Counted from the stretch's first letter, positions 6,865 through 15,413 are shown. The stretch is 64,000 bases of DNA from an uncultured Lachnospiraceae bacterium (GCA_934401915.1 CAKRSV010000004.1:186001-250000); one strand, 5' to 3'. Numbers and translations: made by a program. The notes: a model not told the origin generated them from the letters alone.

Positions 6865-9762
6865 ATGAAATTTCAATTATCGGAGAAGAATTGTTTTTAT
6901 ATGGAAGAGGGGGCTTTACCCGGCGTTGTTAAGATTGCCCGCCGGGTCTGCGAAGATTTTGCACTCGTATTTTCCGGGCAGCCGGAGTGTTGTGCCAGCC
7001 TGTCTGCGTTGACAGAGTTTCCGGTTTTGTTCGGGACACTGGGACACAGTGAACTTCTGAAGCAGTATGAAGAAAAAGGAATGTTTAATCGGCAGACGAT
7101 AGAAGGCAAAAGGGAAGTGTATTCCATATCGGTAGTGGAGCACCCGGTTAAGAAGGACAGGCAGGCTTTATTGATTGCCGGAAGTGATAAAAGAGGAACG
7201 ATTTATGGTTTGTTTCATTTATCGGAGCTGATAGGAGTCTCTCCTTTGGCATACTGGTGCAAGGTGCAGCCTGTGAGGCAGAAGGAAGTCATACTGACAG
7301 AAGAAAATATGGGAGTGTCAAAGGAACCTTCTGTGAAATACCGTGGTTTCTTTATCAATGATGAATGGCCTGCTTTTGGAAACTGGTGTAACCGCCGGTT
7401 TGGTGGCTTTACGGCAGCTATGTATGAACAGGTTTTTGAACTTTTGCTTCGCTTGAAGGGAAATTACCTGTGGCCCGCTATGTGGTCTTCCAGGTTCAGT
7501 GTAGACGGACCGGGACTGGACAGTGCGGTACTTGCCGATGAAATGGGAGTCATCATGGGAATGTCCCATCATGAACCCTGTCTGCGTCATGGAGAGGAGT
7601 ATCGTTATCTGAGAGGAAAGGATTCTGTCTATGGGGATGCATGGAATTTCCGGACCAATGAAGAGGGAATCACGCGGTTCTGGAAAGACGGACTGATCCG
7701 GAGCGGTAAATTTGAAAATGTGATCACGGTCGGAATGCGTGGGGAAGCAGATTCTGCCATTATGGGAGAGCAGGCAACGCTGGCGGATAACATTAATCTG
7801 CTGAGAGATGTGCTGCGTACCCAGAACCGGCTGATCAAAGAGCATGTGAATGAAGATCTGGATAAGGTACCCAGAATGCTTGCGTTATACAAAGAAGTGG
7901 AGCCGTTCTTCTATGGAGATGCGCAAACGCAGGGACTTAAGGACAGTGAAGAACTGGAAGGGGTTACCCTGATGCTGTGCGATGATAATTTCGGAAACCT
8001 CCGAACCCTGCCCACAGAGGAAATGAGAGCTCATCGTGGCGGTTATGGCATGTATTATCATTTTGATTATCATGGACTGCCTGTTTCTTTTGAATGGGTG
8101 AACAGCTCTTATCTTCCGAAGGTATGGGAGCAGATGACGCAGGCATATGAATTTGGGATCCGGGAATTATGGATTGTGAATGTGGGAGATATTTTTACCA
8201 ATGAATTTCCGTTATCCTTTTTCCTGGATCTGGCATATGATTATGAAAAATGGGGCATCTCAAACCTGAACAGCCCGGATGAATATACCAGGAGCTTTGT
8301 GGAAAAACAGTTCGGAGCATGGCTGGACGACAAACAGAAACAGGACGTGGTACATATCCTTAAGGGCAATACCAGGCTGGGACATAACAGACGGCCGGAA
8401 GCCATGCGGGCGGGTGTTTATGCACCGTTAGCCTACGAGGAGACAAAACGGGTCTTGACTGAGGTACAGGAGCTGATGCAGCTGACTGAGACAATTTATG
8501 AAAATTGTGAGGAAACAGCAAAATGCAGCATGTTCTGGCTGCTGTATTATCCGGTTATGGCAAATTTAAATGTTCAGAAGCTGCAGCTTCTTACTGGTCT
8601 GAATCATGCTTATGCACAGCAACAGAGAAATCAGGCGAATGAAATTGCAGATATGGTGGAAAACTGTCTACAGTATGATGAGATGCTGATAAGAAAACTG
8701 CATACCTTGGATAACGGGTATTTCTATGGAATGGGCATGTCAGAGCACATTGGCTTCCAAAAATGGAATGAGGAAGAATGTCAATATCCGATCCTGTACC
8801 GGTTTAAGCCGGCCAATAAACTGCGTATGGTGGTATCTGTGCCGGGGACGCAGCAGCATACACAAGGTGGTGACTGGACCAAACAGACCTTGTACTTGGA
8901 TGATTTTCTGTCACCGGACAGACAGGAGGCATATCTGGAGCTTTCGGCAGTGGGAAGAATGCTTCCAGAGTATCGCATAATCTGCACAGATGAACGTCTG
9001 ACGATCCGTGAAGAGAAAACGTCAAATGAGGGAGTGGTGCATCTGGTGCTGACCAGAAAACAGGAAACAGGCAAAGCGTTATCGGAGGATGCAGTACTTC
9101 ACATCGAGAGTGAATTTTGCCATACCAAAGTGGTTGTGCTTTTTTCGACTGCTTTTCTGGCAGAACAAAGGAAGAAGGAGCCGGCCGGTACCTTTTTGTG
9201 GTGCGGCGGCAGCAGTGAGGATGGTAACTACTGCGGCAGAGAGTATATTTCAATGGAGGCGGCGCACTATTTTGAAAAATCGGATACAGAGGATGGTGCC
9301 TTTGTAGAAATACCGGAATATGGAAAAACGCTGTCCGGTATGAAAGCATTTCCGGTTACTGCCTTTTTTGATCCACTCCAAAATGCACCTGAACTTAGCT
9401 ATCGGTTCGTCTTACCAAAGGAAGATACCTGTATTGTCCGTTTCCTGTTGACACCGTCTAATCCAACGGATGTGAACAAACGTCTTCTGTTTGGTGTTTC
9501 TGTAAACGAGGGAGAAATTGAGACGGTAAATGCGATCAAAGAATCCTTTGCGGTAGCTGACAGAAATGAAGAGTGGGAGCGGGGCGTGCTTGACAATATA
9601 CGTGTGTGTGAACACATTATACAGGGAAAAGAGGGTGCTAATCTTCTCCATGTATATGCGATGGAACCGGGATTTGTGCTGGAAAAGATAGTAATTTTCC
9701 CGCAGGGAAAAGAACCAATGAAGTGTTATCTTGAGGTGCCGGAAACGTTTCGGCAGGGATGA
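6865..9762 (+). CDS. Glycoside hydrolase family 115 alpha-glucuronidase
   Basis: A 965-residue protein from the ATG at 6865, two bases after the eda stop and behind a GGGGG stretch. The GH115 core is recognised by KYRGFFINDEWPAFGNW (about residues 153-169), the following RFGGF...GNYLWPAMWSS block and MGMSHHEP. A C-terminal GH115-type domain follows. Family members release (4-O-methyl)glucuronic acid from xylan or xylo-oligomers. No signal peptide or anchor is visible, so it should act in the cytoplasm on imported acidic oligosaccharides. Being in the kdgK-eda operon, its product feeds straight into uxaC. Exact substrate (polymer, internal or terminal decoration) cannot be read from sequence. 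Confidence 0.92.
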   Translation: MKFQLSEKNCFYMEEGALPGVVKIARRVCEDFALVFSGQPECCASLSALTEFPVLFGTLGHSELLKQYEEKGMFNRQTIEGKREVYSISVVEHPVKKDRQALLIAGSDKRGTIYGLFHLSELIGVSPLAYWCKVQPVRQKEVILTEENMGVSKEPSVKYRGFFINDEWPAFGNWCNRRFGGFTAAMYEQVFELLLRLKGNYLWPAMWSSRFSVDGPGLDSAVLADEMGVIMGMSHHEPCLRHGEEYRYLRGKDSVYGDAWNFRTNEEGITRFWKDGLIRSGKFENVITVGMRGEADSAIMGEQATLADNINLLRDVLRTQNRLIKEHVNEDLDKVPRMLALYKEVEPFFYGDAQTQGLKDSEELEGVTLMLCDDNFGNLRTLPTEEMRAHRGGYGMYYHFDYHGLPVSFEWVNSSYLPKVWEQMTQAYEFGIRELWIVNVGDIFTNEFPLSFFLDLAYDYEKWGISNLNSPDEYTRSFVEKQFGAWLDDKQKQDVVHILKGNTRLGHNRRPEAMRAGVYAPLAYEETKRVLTEVQELMQLTETIYENCEETAKCSMFWLLYYPVMANLNVQKLQLLTGLNHAYAQQQRNQANEIADMVENCLQYDEMLIRKLHTLDNGYFYGMGMSEHIGFQKWNEEECQYPILYRFKPANKLRMVVSVPGTQQHTQGGDWTKQTLYLDDFLSPDRQEAYLELSAVGRMLPEYRIICTDERLTIREEKTSNEGVVHLVLTRKQETGKALSEDAVLHIESEFCHTKVVVLFSTAFLAEQRKKEPAGTFLWCGGSSEDGNYCGREYISMEAAHYFEKSDTEDGAFVEIPEYGKTLSGMKAFPVTAFFDPLQNAPELSYRFVLPKEDTCIVRFLLTPSNPTDVNKRLLFGVSVNEGEIETVNAIKESFAVADRNEEWERGVLDNIRVCEHIIQGKEGANLLHVYAMEPGFVLEKIVIFPQGKEPMKCYLEVPETFRQG

Positions 9763-9780
9763 CAGAAAAGGAAATAATAA

Positions 9781-9821
9781 AAAATCGTTTGGATACAGAA
9801 GTGGTCTGAACGATTTTTTTA
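9781..9821 (+). terminator. Rho-independent terminator after the GH115 operon
   Basis: The arms AAAATCGTT (9781-9789) and AACGATTTT (9809-9817) pair perfectly. A T-run through 9820 follows. An internal CAGA/TCTG pair may shorten the loop. Confidence 0.8.
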
Positions 9822-9853
9822 TTGTCTGGGCATAAGCATAAGGAGGACTAGCC

Positions 9854-9934
9854 TTGACAGAAACGGGAAAAAAGAAGAGAATAATAAAGTATGCAGTTAC
9901 AGAAAGATTCTCTGCCGGATTTTTGCAGAGATAA
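9854..9934 (+). CDS. Candidate 26-residue basic small peptide (possible leader of the G3E gene)
   Basis: A TTG codon sits seven bases after a perfect AGGAGG (9841-9846) and opens a 26-codon frame ending in TAA. The peptide begins MTETGKKKRIIKYAV and is basic, with no recognisable domain. It ends 19 nt before the G3E GTPase start. A 7-bp hairpin (TCTCTGC/GCAGAGA, 9909-9931) covers its last codons. Together these look like a translated leader or a very small protein, but TTGACA here could equally be read as a -35 box. Confidence 0.35.
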   Translation: MTETGKKKRIIKYAVTERFSAGFLQR

Positions 9935-9953
9935 GAAAGGTAAGGTGTTAAAC

Positions 9954-11063
9954 ATGACGAAGATTGACATCGTCTCCGGATTCCTGGGAGCCGGAAAAAC
10001 TACTTTAATCAAAAAGCTGTTAAAAGAGGCTTTGGCAGGCACGAAAGTGGTGCTGATAGAGAATGAATTTGGTGAGATCGGCGTGGACGGCGGTTTCCTG
10101 AAAGAGGCCGGGATCGAGATCAAAGAGATGAACTCCGGTTGTATCTGCTGTTCGCTCGTAGGAGATTTCGGCACATCCTTAAATGAGGTGCTGGATACCT
10201 ATGCACCGGAGAGGATCCTCATTGAGCCTTCAGGCGTCGGCAAGTTATCCGACGTTATGAAAGCGGTACAGGGAGCCATGAAAGACCGCGACGTAGAGTT
10301 AAACAGTGCGGTAGCGGTGGTAGACGCAAGCAAATGTAAGATGTATATCAAGAATTTCGGCGAGTTCTTTGTCAACCAGATCGAACATGCCGGAACCATT
10401 ATCCTGAGCAGAACGGACAAGATGAGCGAGGAGAAGCTGACGGCCTGCGTAGCCATGATCCGCGAGTACAACGAAAAAGCAACGATCATCACGACGCCTT
10501 GGGATTCCCTGGATGGAAAGGATATTCTGGAGACGATCGAGGGAGCCAAGGATCTGGAGGCAGAGCTGATGAAAGAAGTGATGGAGATGCACGATGAGCA
10601 TGAACATCATCATCACGATCATGACCACGATGAGCATGAGCACCACCATGATCACGACCATGAGGAGCATGAGCACCACCACGACCATGACCATGAGGAG
10701 CATGAGCACCATCACGACCACGGCCCGGACTGCACCTGCGGCTGCCATGACCACGATCATGAGGGACACCACCATCACCATCACGCAGATGAAGTGTTTA
10801 CAAGCTGGGGACTGGAGACGCCGACTCTTTACAGCAAGGATGAGATCGCACATATTCTGTCCGAGCTGGATAAGGAAGAAGAGTACGGGATCGTTCTCCG
10901 TGCCAAGGGAATGGTTCCTTCTACCGATGGCGGATGGATCTATTTTGACTATGTGCCCGAGGAGAGCAATATCAGAAGCGGAAAGCCGGATGTGACCGGT
11001 AAATTCTGCGTCATTGGTTCGAAGTTAAAAGAGGACAAACTGGCAGAGCTGTTTCGCAAATAG
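9954..11063 (+). CDS. G3E (COG0523/CobW) GTPase with His-rich metal-binding loop
   Basis: A 369-residue putative metallochaperone from the ATG at 9954, chosen because the protein then begins directly with the P-loop strand. GFLGAGKTT is at residues 9-17 and the family's metal-binding CxCC is SGCICC at 61-66. A His/Asp/Glu-rich insert spans about residues 211-278, including three tandem 11-residue units, and a short CobW C-terminal domain follows. Such proteins use GTP hydrolysis to deliver Zn, Co or Ni. The metal is unknown here; no Zur-like box was identified. A second G3E protein follows 54 nt downstream on the same strand. Confidence 0.9.
   Translation: MTKIDIVSGFLGAGKTTLIKKLLKEALAGTKVVLIENEFGEIGVDGGFLKEAGIEIKEMNSGCICCSLVGDFGTSLNEVLDTYAPERILIEPSGVGKLSDVMKAVQGAMKDRDVELNSAVAVVDASKCKMYIKNFGEFFVNQIEHAGTIILSRTDKMSEEKLTACVAMIREYNEKATIITTPWDSLDGKDILETIEGAKDLEAELMKEVMEMHDEHEHHHHDHDHDEHEHHHDHDHEEHEHHHDHDHEEHEHHHDHGPDCTCGCHDHDHEGHHHHHHADEVFTSWGLETPTLYSKDEIAHILSELDKEEEYGIVLRAKGMVPSTDGGWIYFDYVPEESNIRSGKPDVTGKFCVIGSKLKEDKLAELFRK
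10617..10715 (+). repeat. Three tandem 33-nt units encoding a His-rich metal-binding loop
   Basis: The units translate as DHDHDEHEHHH, DHDHEEHEHHH and DHDHEEHEHHH. They lie inside the G3E GTPase between its GTPase and C-terminal domains. Confidence 0.85.
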
Positions 11064-11117
11064 GCCTGTAAGAACGGAAACAGAAGCCGGATGAGGCAGA
11101 ACAGGAAGGATGTGGAT

Positions 11118-12053
11118 ATGCTGATGAAACCCGTCTACGTGATCAACGGCTTTCTCGAGAGCGGAAAGACCGAATTTATAACGTATACGTTAGCGCAGCC
11201 CTATTTTCAGGTGCGGGGAAAGACGTTGCTCATTCTCTGCGAGGAGGGCGAGAAAGAATATGACGAAAAGCTGCTGAAACGCAGCCATACGGAGCTGGAG
11301 CTGATCGACGAGGAGGAGGATTTTAACCCGTCGAAGCTGATGGAACTGGAGAAGAAACACAAGCCGGAGCGGATCATCATCGAGTACAACGGCATGTGGA
11401 ACTACAAGGAGATGAAGCTGCCCTGGCACTGGAAGATCGAGCAGCAGATCACGACGATCGACGCTTCCACGTTCCCGATGTACTTTACCAACATGAAATC
11501 CCTGCTGGCAGAGCAGATCCGTAACTCGGAGCTGATCATCTTCAATCGGTGCGACGGGGTGAAGGATCTGAGCACCTATAAACGGAATATCAAGGCGATC
11601 AACCCCAAGGCAGAGATCGTCTTTGAGGATTCCAACGGAGAGATCAACGAGATTATGGAGGACGACCTTCCCTATGATCTGAAAGCGCCGATCATTGAAC
11701 TGGACAATGAGGGCTACGGGATCTGGTATCTGGACTCGTTAGACCACCTGGAGCGATACATTGGAAAGACGGTGCAGTTTACGGCGATGGTCTTAAAACC
11801 GAAGGATTTCCCCAAGGGTTATTTTGTGCCGGGACGCATGGCGATGACCTGCTGTGCAGAGGATATGGCATTTCTCGGATTTGCCTGTGAATATGACGGC
11901 ACGGACAAGCTGACGGATAAGCAGTGGGTCAAGGTGACGGCGAAGGTTTCCAAGGAGTACTTTGCGGACTATCAGGGAGAAGGTCCGATCCTGCACGCGC
12001 AGAGCGTAGAGCAGACGAAAGCGCCCAAGGAGACGGTGATCAGCTTTTCATAG
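11118..12053 (+). CDS. G3E-like GTPase without CxCC, with a YcgQ-like C-terminal domain
   Basis: A 311-residue protein from the ATG at 11118, seven bases after AGGAAGGA. The P-loop is GFLESGKT (residues 11-18), so it is G3E-related, but the CxCC metal motif of its upstream neighbour is absent. The guanine-specificity region reads FNRCD. The last ~100 residues contain FVPGRMAMTCCAEDMAFLGF, which resembles the conserved tail of the YcgQ/TIGR03943 permease-partner family rather than a standard CobW C-terminus (from memory of the family). It probably works with the upstream GTPase in metal handling; the biochemical role is unknown. Confidence 0.75.
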   Translation: MLMKPVYVINGFLESGKTEFITYTLAQPYFQVRGKTLLILCEEGEKEYDEKLLKRSHTELELIDEEEDFNPSKLMELEKKHKPERIIIEYNGMWNYKEMKLPWHWKIEQQITTIDASTFPMYFTNMKSLLAEQIRNSELIIFNRCDGVKDLSTYKRNIKAINPKAEIVFEDSNGEINEIMEDDLPYDLKAPIIELDNEGYGIWYLDSLDHLERYIGKTVQFTAMVLKPKDFPKGYFVPGRMAMTCCAEDMAFLGFACEYDGTDKLTDKQWVKVTAKVSKEYFADYQGEGPILHAQSVEQTKAPKETVISFS

Positions 12054-12107
12054 GAGTTTGCCAGGAAAATCAGGGCAGATGGAAATGTCTGGAAGAAAGA
12101 CAGGTAT

Positions 12108-12146
12108 GGCATGCAGGGGAAAAGAGAACTCTGCATGCCTGTTTTG
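12108..12146 (+). terminator. Terminator after the G3E pair
   Basis: The stem GGCATGCAG (12108-12116) / CTGCATGCC (12131-12139) is perfect. The T-rich TGTTTTGTTT follows. It closes the metallochaperone unit just before the ylmH-like gene. Confidence 0.65.
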
Positions 12147-12165
12147 TTTCGGAAAGGAGAGAAGG

Positions 12166-12930
12166 ATGGCGGACGACAAGGAGATACAGCAGCTTAAAAA
12201 GCGTCTGTTGGAGCTGGCGGAGCGTTCCTACAGTCAGAATATCTATACATTCACAAATTTTATGGGACTGTTCTCCTTGCAGGCTTTCTACGAGATCCGG
12301 CGGGAACTGGAGTATGCGGGCGTTGATCTGGACGGCGGCGCGCCGGTGTGCGAACGGCAGATGGTGCGTTTCGGCTCGCCGGAGCTGCTGGGCTATGAGA
12401 CGGAATACCCGATCGTCTGCCTTCGGGTCGAACCGCTGCTCCTGAAGTTTGCAGAAAATCTGACGCACCGGGATTTCCTGGGCGCGATCATGAATCTTGG
12501 GATCGAGCGGGAGATGATCGGAGATATTTTTGTCGAGGAGAAGGCGGCGCATGTTTTCTGTGTGGAATCGATCGCTCCCTACCTTGCAGAGAATCTGGAT
12601 CAGGTGCGGCATACACATGTGAGGTGCCGTGTCACAGAGGTGCCGCAGGCGCTTGCCAGTCCGAGTCTTGAGGAGACGTCGGTGTCGGTCTCATCGGCCA
12701 GAATTGACGGCGTGATCTCAAAACTGTATAATATACCGAGGAGTACAAGCCTTGAACTTTTCCGGGCGGGAAGAGTCTTTGTGAACGGACGGACGACGGA
12801 GAACAACAGTTATGCCCTGAAAAAGGGAGATTCCGTCACGGCAAGGGGCTTCGGCCGTTTTCTCTATGAGGGAGAACAGGGGGAGACGCGCAAAGGAAAG
12901 CTGCGGGTGCTCGTAAAAGTATACCGGTAG
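12166..12930 (+). CDS. ylmH: S4-domain RNA-binding protein of the YlmH family
   Basis: A 254-residue protein, as in Bacillus YlmH. The ATG at 12166 follows AAGGAGAGAAGG. The C-terminal S4 domain is seen in SKLYNIPRSTSLELFRAGRV followed by FVNGRTTENNSYALKKGD. The N-terminal part is the usual YlmH fold without a catalytic motif. Family members bind ribosomal RNA/tRNA on stalled 50S subunits and take part in ribosome quality control alongside RqcH, whose gene is at 48.4-50.1 kb. In most Firmicutes ylmH sits in the division cluster near divIVA; here it stands alone behind a terminator. Confidence 0.85.
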   Translation: MADDKEIQQLKKRLLELAERSYSQNIYTFTNFMGLFSLQAFYEIRRELEYAGVDLDGGAPVCERQMVRFGSPELLGYETEYPIVCLRVEPLLLKFAENLTHRDFLGAIMNLGIEREMIGDIFVEEKAAHVFCVESIAPYLAENLDQVRHTHVRCRVTEVPQALASPSLEETSVSVSSARIDGVISKLYNIPRSTSLELFRAGRVFVNGRTTENNSYALKKGDSVTARGFGRFLYEGEQGETRKGKLRVLVKVYR

Positions 12931-12959
12931 CTGTGGCTGCCGCAAGAGGGAGAAAAGTT

Positions 12960-13871
12960 ATGCTGCATTATACATTTATCCAATGGTTGTTTTTCTTTTA
13001 TTTCTACTGCTTTTTCGGATGGTGCTTCGAGTCCACCTACGTTTCGATCAAATCAAAGAAACTGGTAAACCGGGGATTTATGCGGGGACCGTTTCTGCCC
13101 CTGTATGGAAGCGGCGGCATTATGATGCTGGTGGTGTCCATGCCGTTTCAGGATAATGTTGTGCTGACTTATATTGCGGGCGTGATCGGGGCGACGGCGC
13201 TGGAGTACGTCACCGGTGTGACGATGGAAGCGCTTTTCAAGGTGCGTTACTGGGATTATTCCAAGAACAAATTTAATTTTCAGGGACATATCTGTCTGGG
13301 ATCTTCGCTGGCGTGGGGAGGTCTTACGATCCTGATGACGAAGGTCATCCACAAGCCGATCGAGCATTTCGTGCTGTCGATCCCGACCACGGCGCTGACG
13401 GTGATCACGTGTATCCTGACGGTCTACATCGTGGTGGATTTTACACTTTCTTTCAAGGCGGCAATGGATCTGCGCGATATCCTAGTCAAGATCGAGCGGG
13501 CGAGAGAAGAGCTGGAGCGTATGCAGCATCGTCTGGATATCATTATTGCGTTTAACAACGAGGAGAAGGAACAGAAGAAGCAGGAGAGAGAAATGCGGAT
13601 GGCAGAGCTTTCTGCAAGCCTCGAGCAGCGCTTTAACGGGATCAAGGAGGCAATTCAGAGTAAACCCATGGAGTACAGCGAGAGCGTGAGAGAGGAGATT
13701 GCCGATCTGAGGGCGCGTTTCAACCTGTACATGGAAGGAAGAAAGAATTTCAAAGGACTTCTGGATTTCTACAAGAGGGATATGATACGCAACAATCCCA
13801 CAATGGCATCCAATAAATTTAAGGATGCCTTTGAGGAATTGAAAAATGCGGTCAGTCGTCGGTCAGAGTGA
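12960..13871 (+). CDS. CmpB-type putative ABC transporter permease (PF06541-like) with coiled-coil tail
   Basis: A 303-residue membrane protein. The ATG at 12960 is seven bases after GAGGGAG. Four to five hydrophobic segments occupy about residues 5-165, with the family hallmarks FGWCFESTYVS, NRGFMRGPFLPLYG and LEYVTG. After residue ~170 the protein is charged and strongly helical (RAREELERMQHRLDIIIAF and following), a probable cytoplasmic coiled coil. The family is annotated as ABC permease but no ATPase is adjacent, and the true role is not established. Its 3' end overlaps the convergent PHP gene by 20 bp. Confidence 0.8.
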   Translation: MLHYTFIQWLFFFYFYCFFGWCFESTYVSIKSKKLVNRGFMRGPFLPLYGSGGIMMLVVSMPFQDNVVLTYIAGVIGATALEYVTGVTMEALFKVRYWDYSKNKFNFQGHICLGSSLAWGGLTILMTKVIHKPIEHFVLSIPTTALTVITCILTVYIVVDFTLSFKAAMDLRDILVKIERAREELERMQHRLDIIIAFNNEEKEQKKQEREMRMAELSASLEQRFNGIKEAIQSKPMEYSESVREEIADLRARFNLYMEGRKNFKGLLDFYKRDMIRNNPTMASNKFKDAFEELKNAVSRRSE

Positions 13872-14691
13872 TGTAGTGTCTTTTCGGCGCCTTGGGCTTT
13901 TGTGATCTGCGCAGAGAATCGATAATATTGTTTTCCACTAATTCCAGGTTCCTTGCCTTGCGTTTTGCCAGGGCGAGGAGCCTGTTGTATACCCAGAAGG
14001 AATAGACCAGCAGGTCGTTCGCGCGGCCGAGCTTGGATTTCGTGGTATGCTCATAGTGCTTCCCGCCGACGCGCGTCGCCTTTTTCGAGCGCACATAGCG
14101 GATAAGGTCTGACTCGTTCTGGATGTTATTCTGGAAAATGGTATAGCCGAGTCCCACGCAGGCTGCCTTGTGGGAGTCGCTGCCGCCAAAACAGGGCAGA
14201 TGGTAGTGGGAAGCAAGCATCATGGCGCGGTTGTTGGAATCGGCGTCCTCACAGGCATTGTAACCTTCTATGAAATCGAATTTCTGATAGATGAGGTGTC
14301 CCTTCTTGCCGCGCAGCGTGTTGCGGATGCTCAGAAACTTCTCGCCGCAGGGATGCGCCGGACCGAGGATACCGCCGTAGTGGTGGACGATCTCGATCAG
14401 AAGCAGTACCGGAAGACCGCGCAGCTCAAGGATCGGGAGCTTCACGTCCGTAGGCATGATGACGAGGATGTGTCCGGCGTCGATGGTATCGTATTCAATC
14501 CCCTTCAGGACAACGAAATCCTTCGGCTTATTCCGGAGCTTCTGATAGTACCGGTAGGCTCTGTAGGAGTCGTGATCGGTGATCAACATGCCCTGATAGC
14601 CTTTGCTTTTGAGAATCTTTATCGTATCAAGGAGAGGAAGTTTGCCATCCGGCGAGCCTTCCTTGGTGTGACAGTGCATATCAAATTTCAT
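13852..14691 (-). CDS. PHP-domain phosphoesterase
   Basis: A 279-residue member of the PHP (polymerase and histidinol phosphatase) family. The first metal motif is MKFDMHCHTKEGSPDG at the N-terminus, followed by TDHDSYR near residue 40 and GGSDSHKAACVG near residue 173. These supply the His/Asp ligands of the trinuclear metal site. GGAGATC lies seven bases before the start. The substrate is unknown; relatives act on phosphate esters such as nucleoside monophosphates or 3',5'-bisphosphates. It stands apart from any operon, convergent with the CmpB-like gene. Confidence 0.8.
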   Translation of the reverse strand: MKFDMHCHTKEGSPDGKLPLLDTIKILKSKGYQGMLITDHDSYRAYRYYQKLRNKPKDFVVLKGIEYDTIDAGHILVIMPTDVKLPILELRGLPVLLLIEIVHHYGGILGPAHPCGEKFLSIRNTLRGKKGHLIYQKFDFIEGYNACEDADSNNRAMMLASHYHLPCFGGSDSHKAACVGLGYTIFQNNIQNESDLIRYVRSKKATRVGGKHYEHTTKSKLGRANDLLVYSFWVYNRLLALAKRKARNLELVENNIIDSLRRSQKPKAPKRHYITLTDD

Positions 14692-14847
14692 AAGTGATCT
14701 CCATTCTTATTCCGTGGCAACGGTCCGGGATGACTGCAAAGTATCTTTCCCGGCGCAGGACCGCTATATTCTTTAGCTGACTTCCATATTTATATTGTAT
14801 CCCTTTTAGTGTGATAATTCAAATGAAACGGGAAGATTGTCAGAATC

Positions 14848-15261
14848 TTACTGCATATGCATGGCTTCCAGGATCCAGGAACTTTTGACCAGCGCGATGC
14901 CCTGTTCTTCATCGCCCAGGACGAGCAGTTCGTCGCCGGGAGAAAGATGAAATACTTCGCAGGCTTTTGCAGGGAGGGTGATCTGACATTGCGCATCCAG
15001 TCTGACCGTGCCGAAGAGGTGCTTCCCTTTCGGAGGGAGCGGAAGTTTTTCGGTTTCTTCATCGTAGGAGAGGATGTCATCGATCAGAACGTGATACAGC
15101 ATGGAAAGCTTCTGACAGCTTACGAGATCCGGCATACTGTCTCCGGCCTCCCACTTGGCGACGGTCTGTCTGGATACGCCGATCTTTTCGGCGAGCGCCT
15201 CCTGGGAGAGATCGTTCTGCTTGCGGAGCTGATAGAGATTTTTTGAGATAACGTTCTTCAT
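14848..15261 (-). CDS. XRE-family regulator with SpoVT/AbrB-like C-terminal domain
   Basis: A 137-residue transcription factor. Residues ~5-60 form a Cro/CI helix-turn-helix (SQEALAEKIGVSRQTVAKWE). Residues ~85-130 read as a swapped-hairpin AbrB domain (GTVRLDAQCQITLPAKACEV then SPGDELLVLGDEEQGIALVK). The pairing of two DNA-binding or dimerising modules is found in small Clostridial regulators. No target gene is adjacent, so it may be global or autoregulatory. A sigma-A promoter is predicted 58-86 bp upstream. Confidence 0.85.
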   Translation of the reverse strand: MKNVISKNLYQLRKQNDLSQEALAEKIGVSRQTVAKWEAGDSMPDLVSCQKLSMLYHVLIDDILSYDEETEKLPLPPKGKHLFGTVRLDAQCQITLPAKACEVFHLSPGDELLVLGDEEQGIALVKSSWILEAMHMQ

Positions 15262-15318
15262 GGTTTTCCTCTTTTCTGACAGAAACGGCGGCGCCGGTCG
15301 CTGTCTGTTTGTTCTTTT

Positions 15319-15347
15319 AGTATGACACGAAAGCGGAGGGACGGCAA
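15319..15347 (-). promoter_or_regulatory. Predicted sigma-A promoter of the XRE/AbrB gene
   Basis: On the minus strand, TTGCCG (15347-15342) is followed after 17 nt by CATACT (15324-15319). Each box matches consensus at 4 of 6 positions. Confidence 0.5.
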
Positions 15348-15384
15348 GAAAAAACGCTCTGACGAAATTTTTGAAAATTACCTC

Positions 15385-15413
15385 TTGACATTTAGAAAAG
15401 GATGAACTAAAGT
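15385..15413 (+). promoter_or_regulatory. Predicted sigma-A promoter of the trp T-box transcript
   Basis: A perfect TTGACA at 15385-15390 is followed after 17 nt by TAAAGT. The start of transcription would fall around 15420, immediately before T-box stem I. Confidence 0.7.

Noticed and set aside
10299..10853. A Val/Met-rich minus-strand frame that looks like a membrane protein.
   Set aside because: It is the reverse complement of the His/Asp-rich repeat of the G3E GTPase, which generates Val/Met codons automatically.
14691..14848. GC-rich gap between the PHP and XRE genes examined for a tRNA or small RNA.
   Set aside because: No cloverleaf, T-loop (GTTCGAATC-like) or terminator hairpin with T-run could be found.
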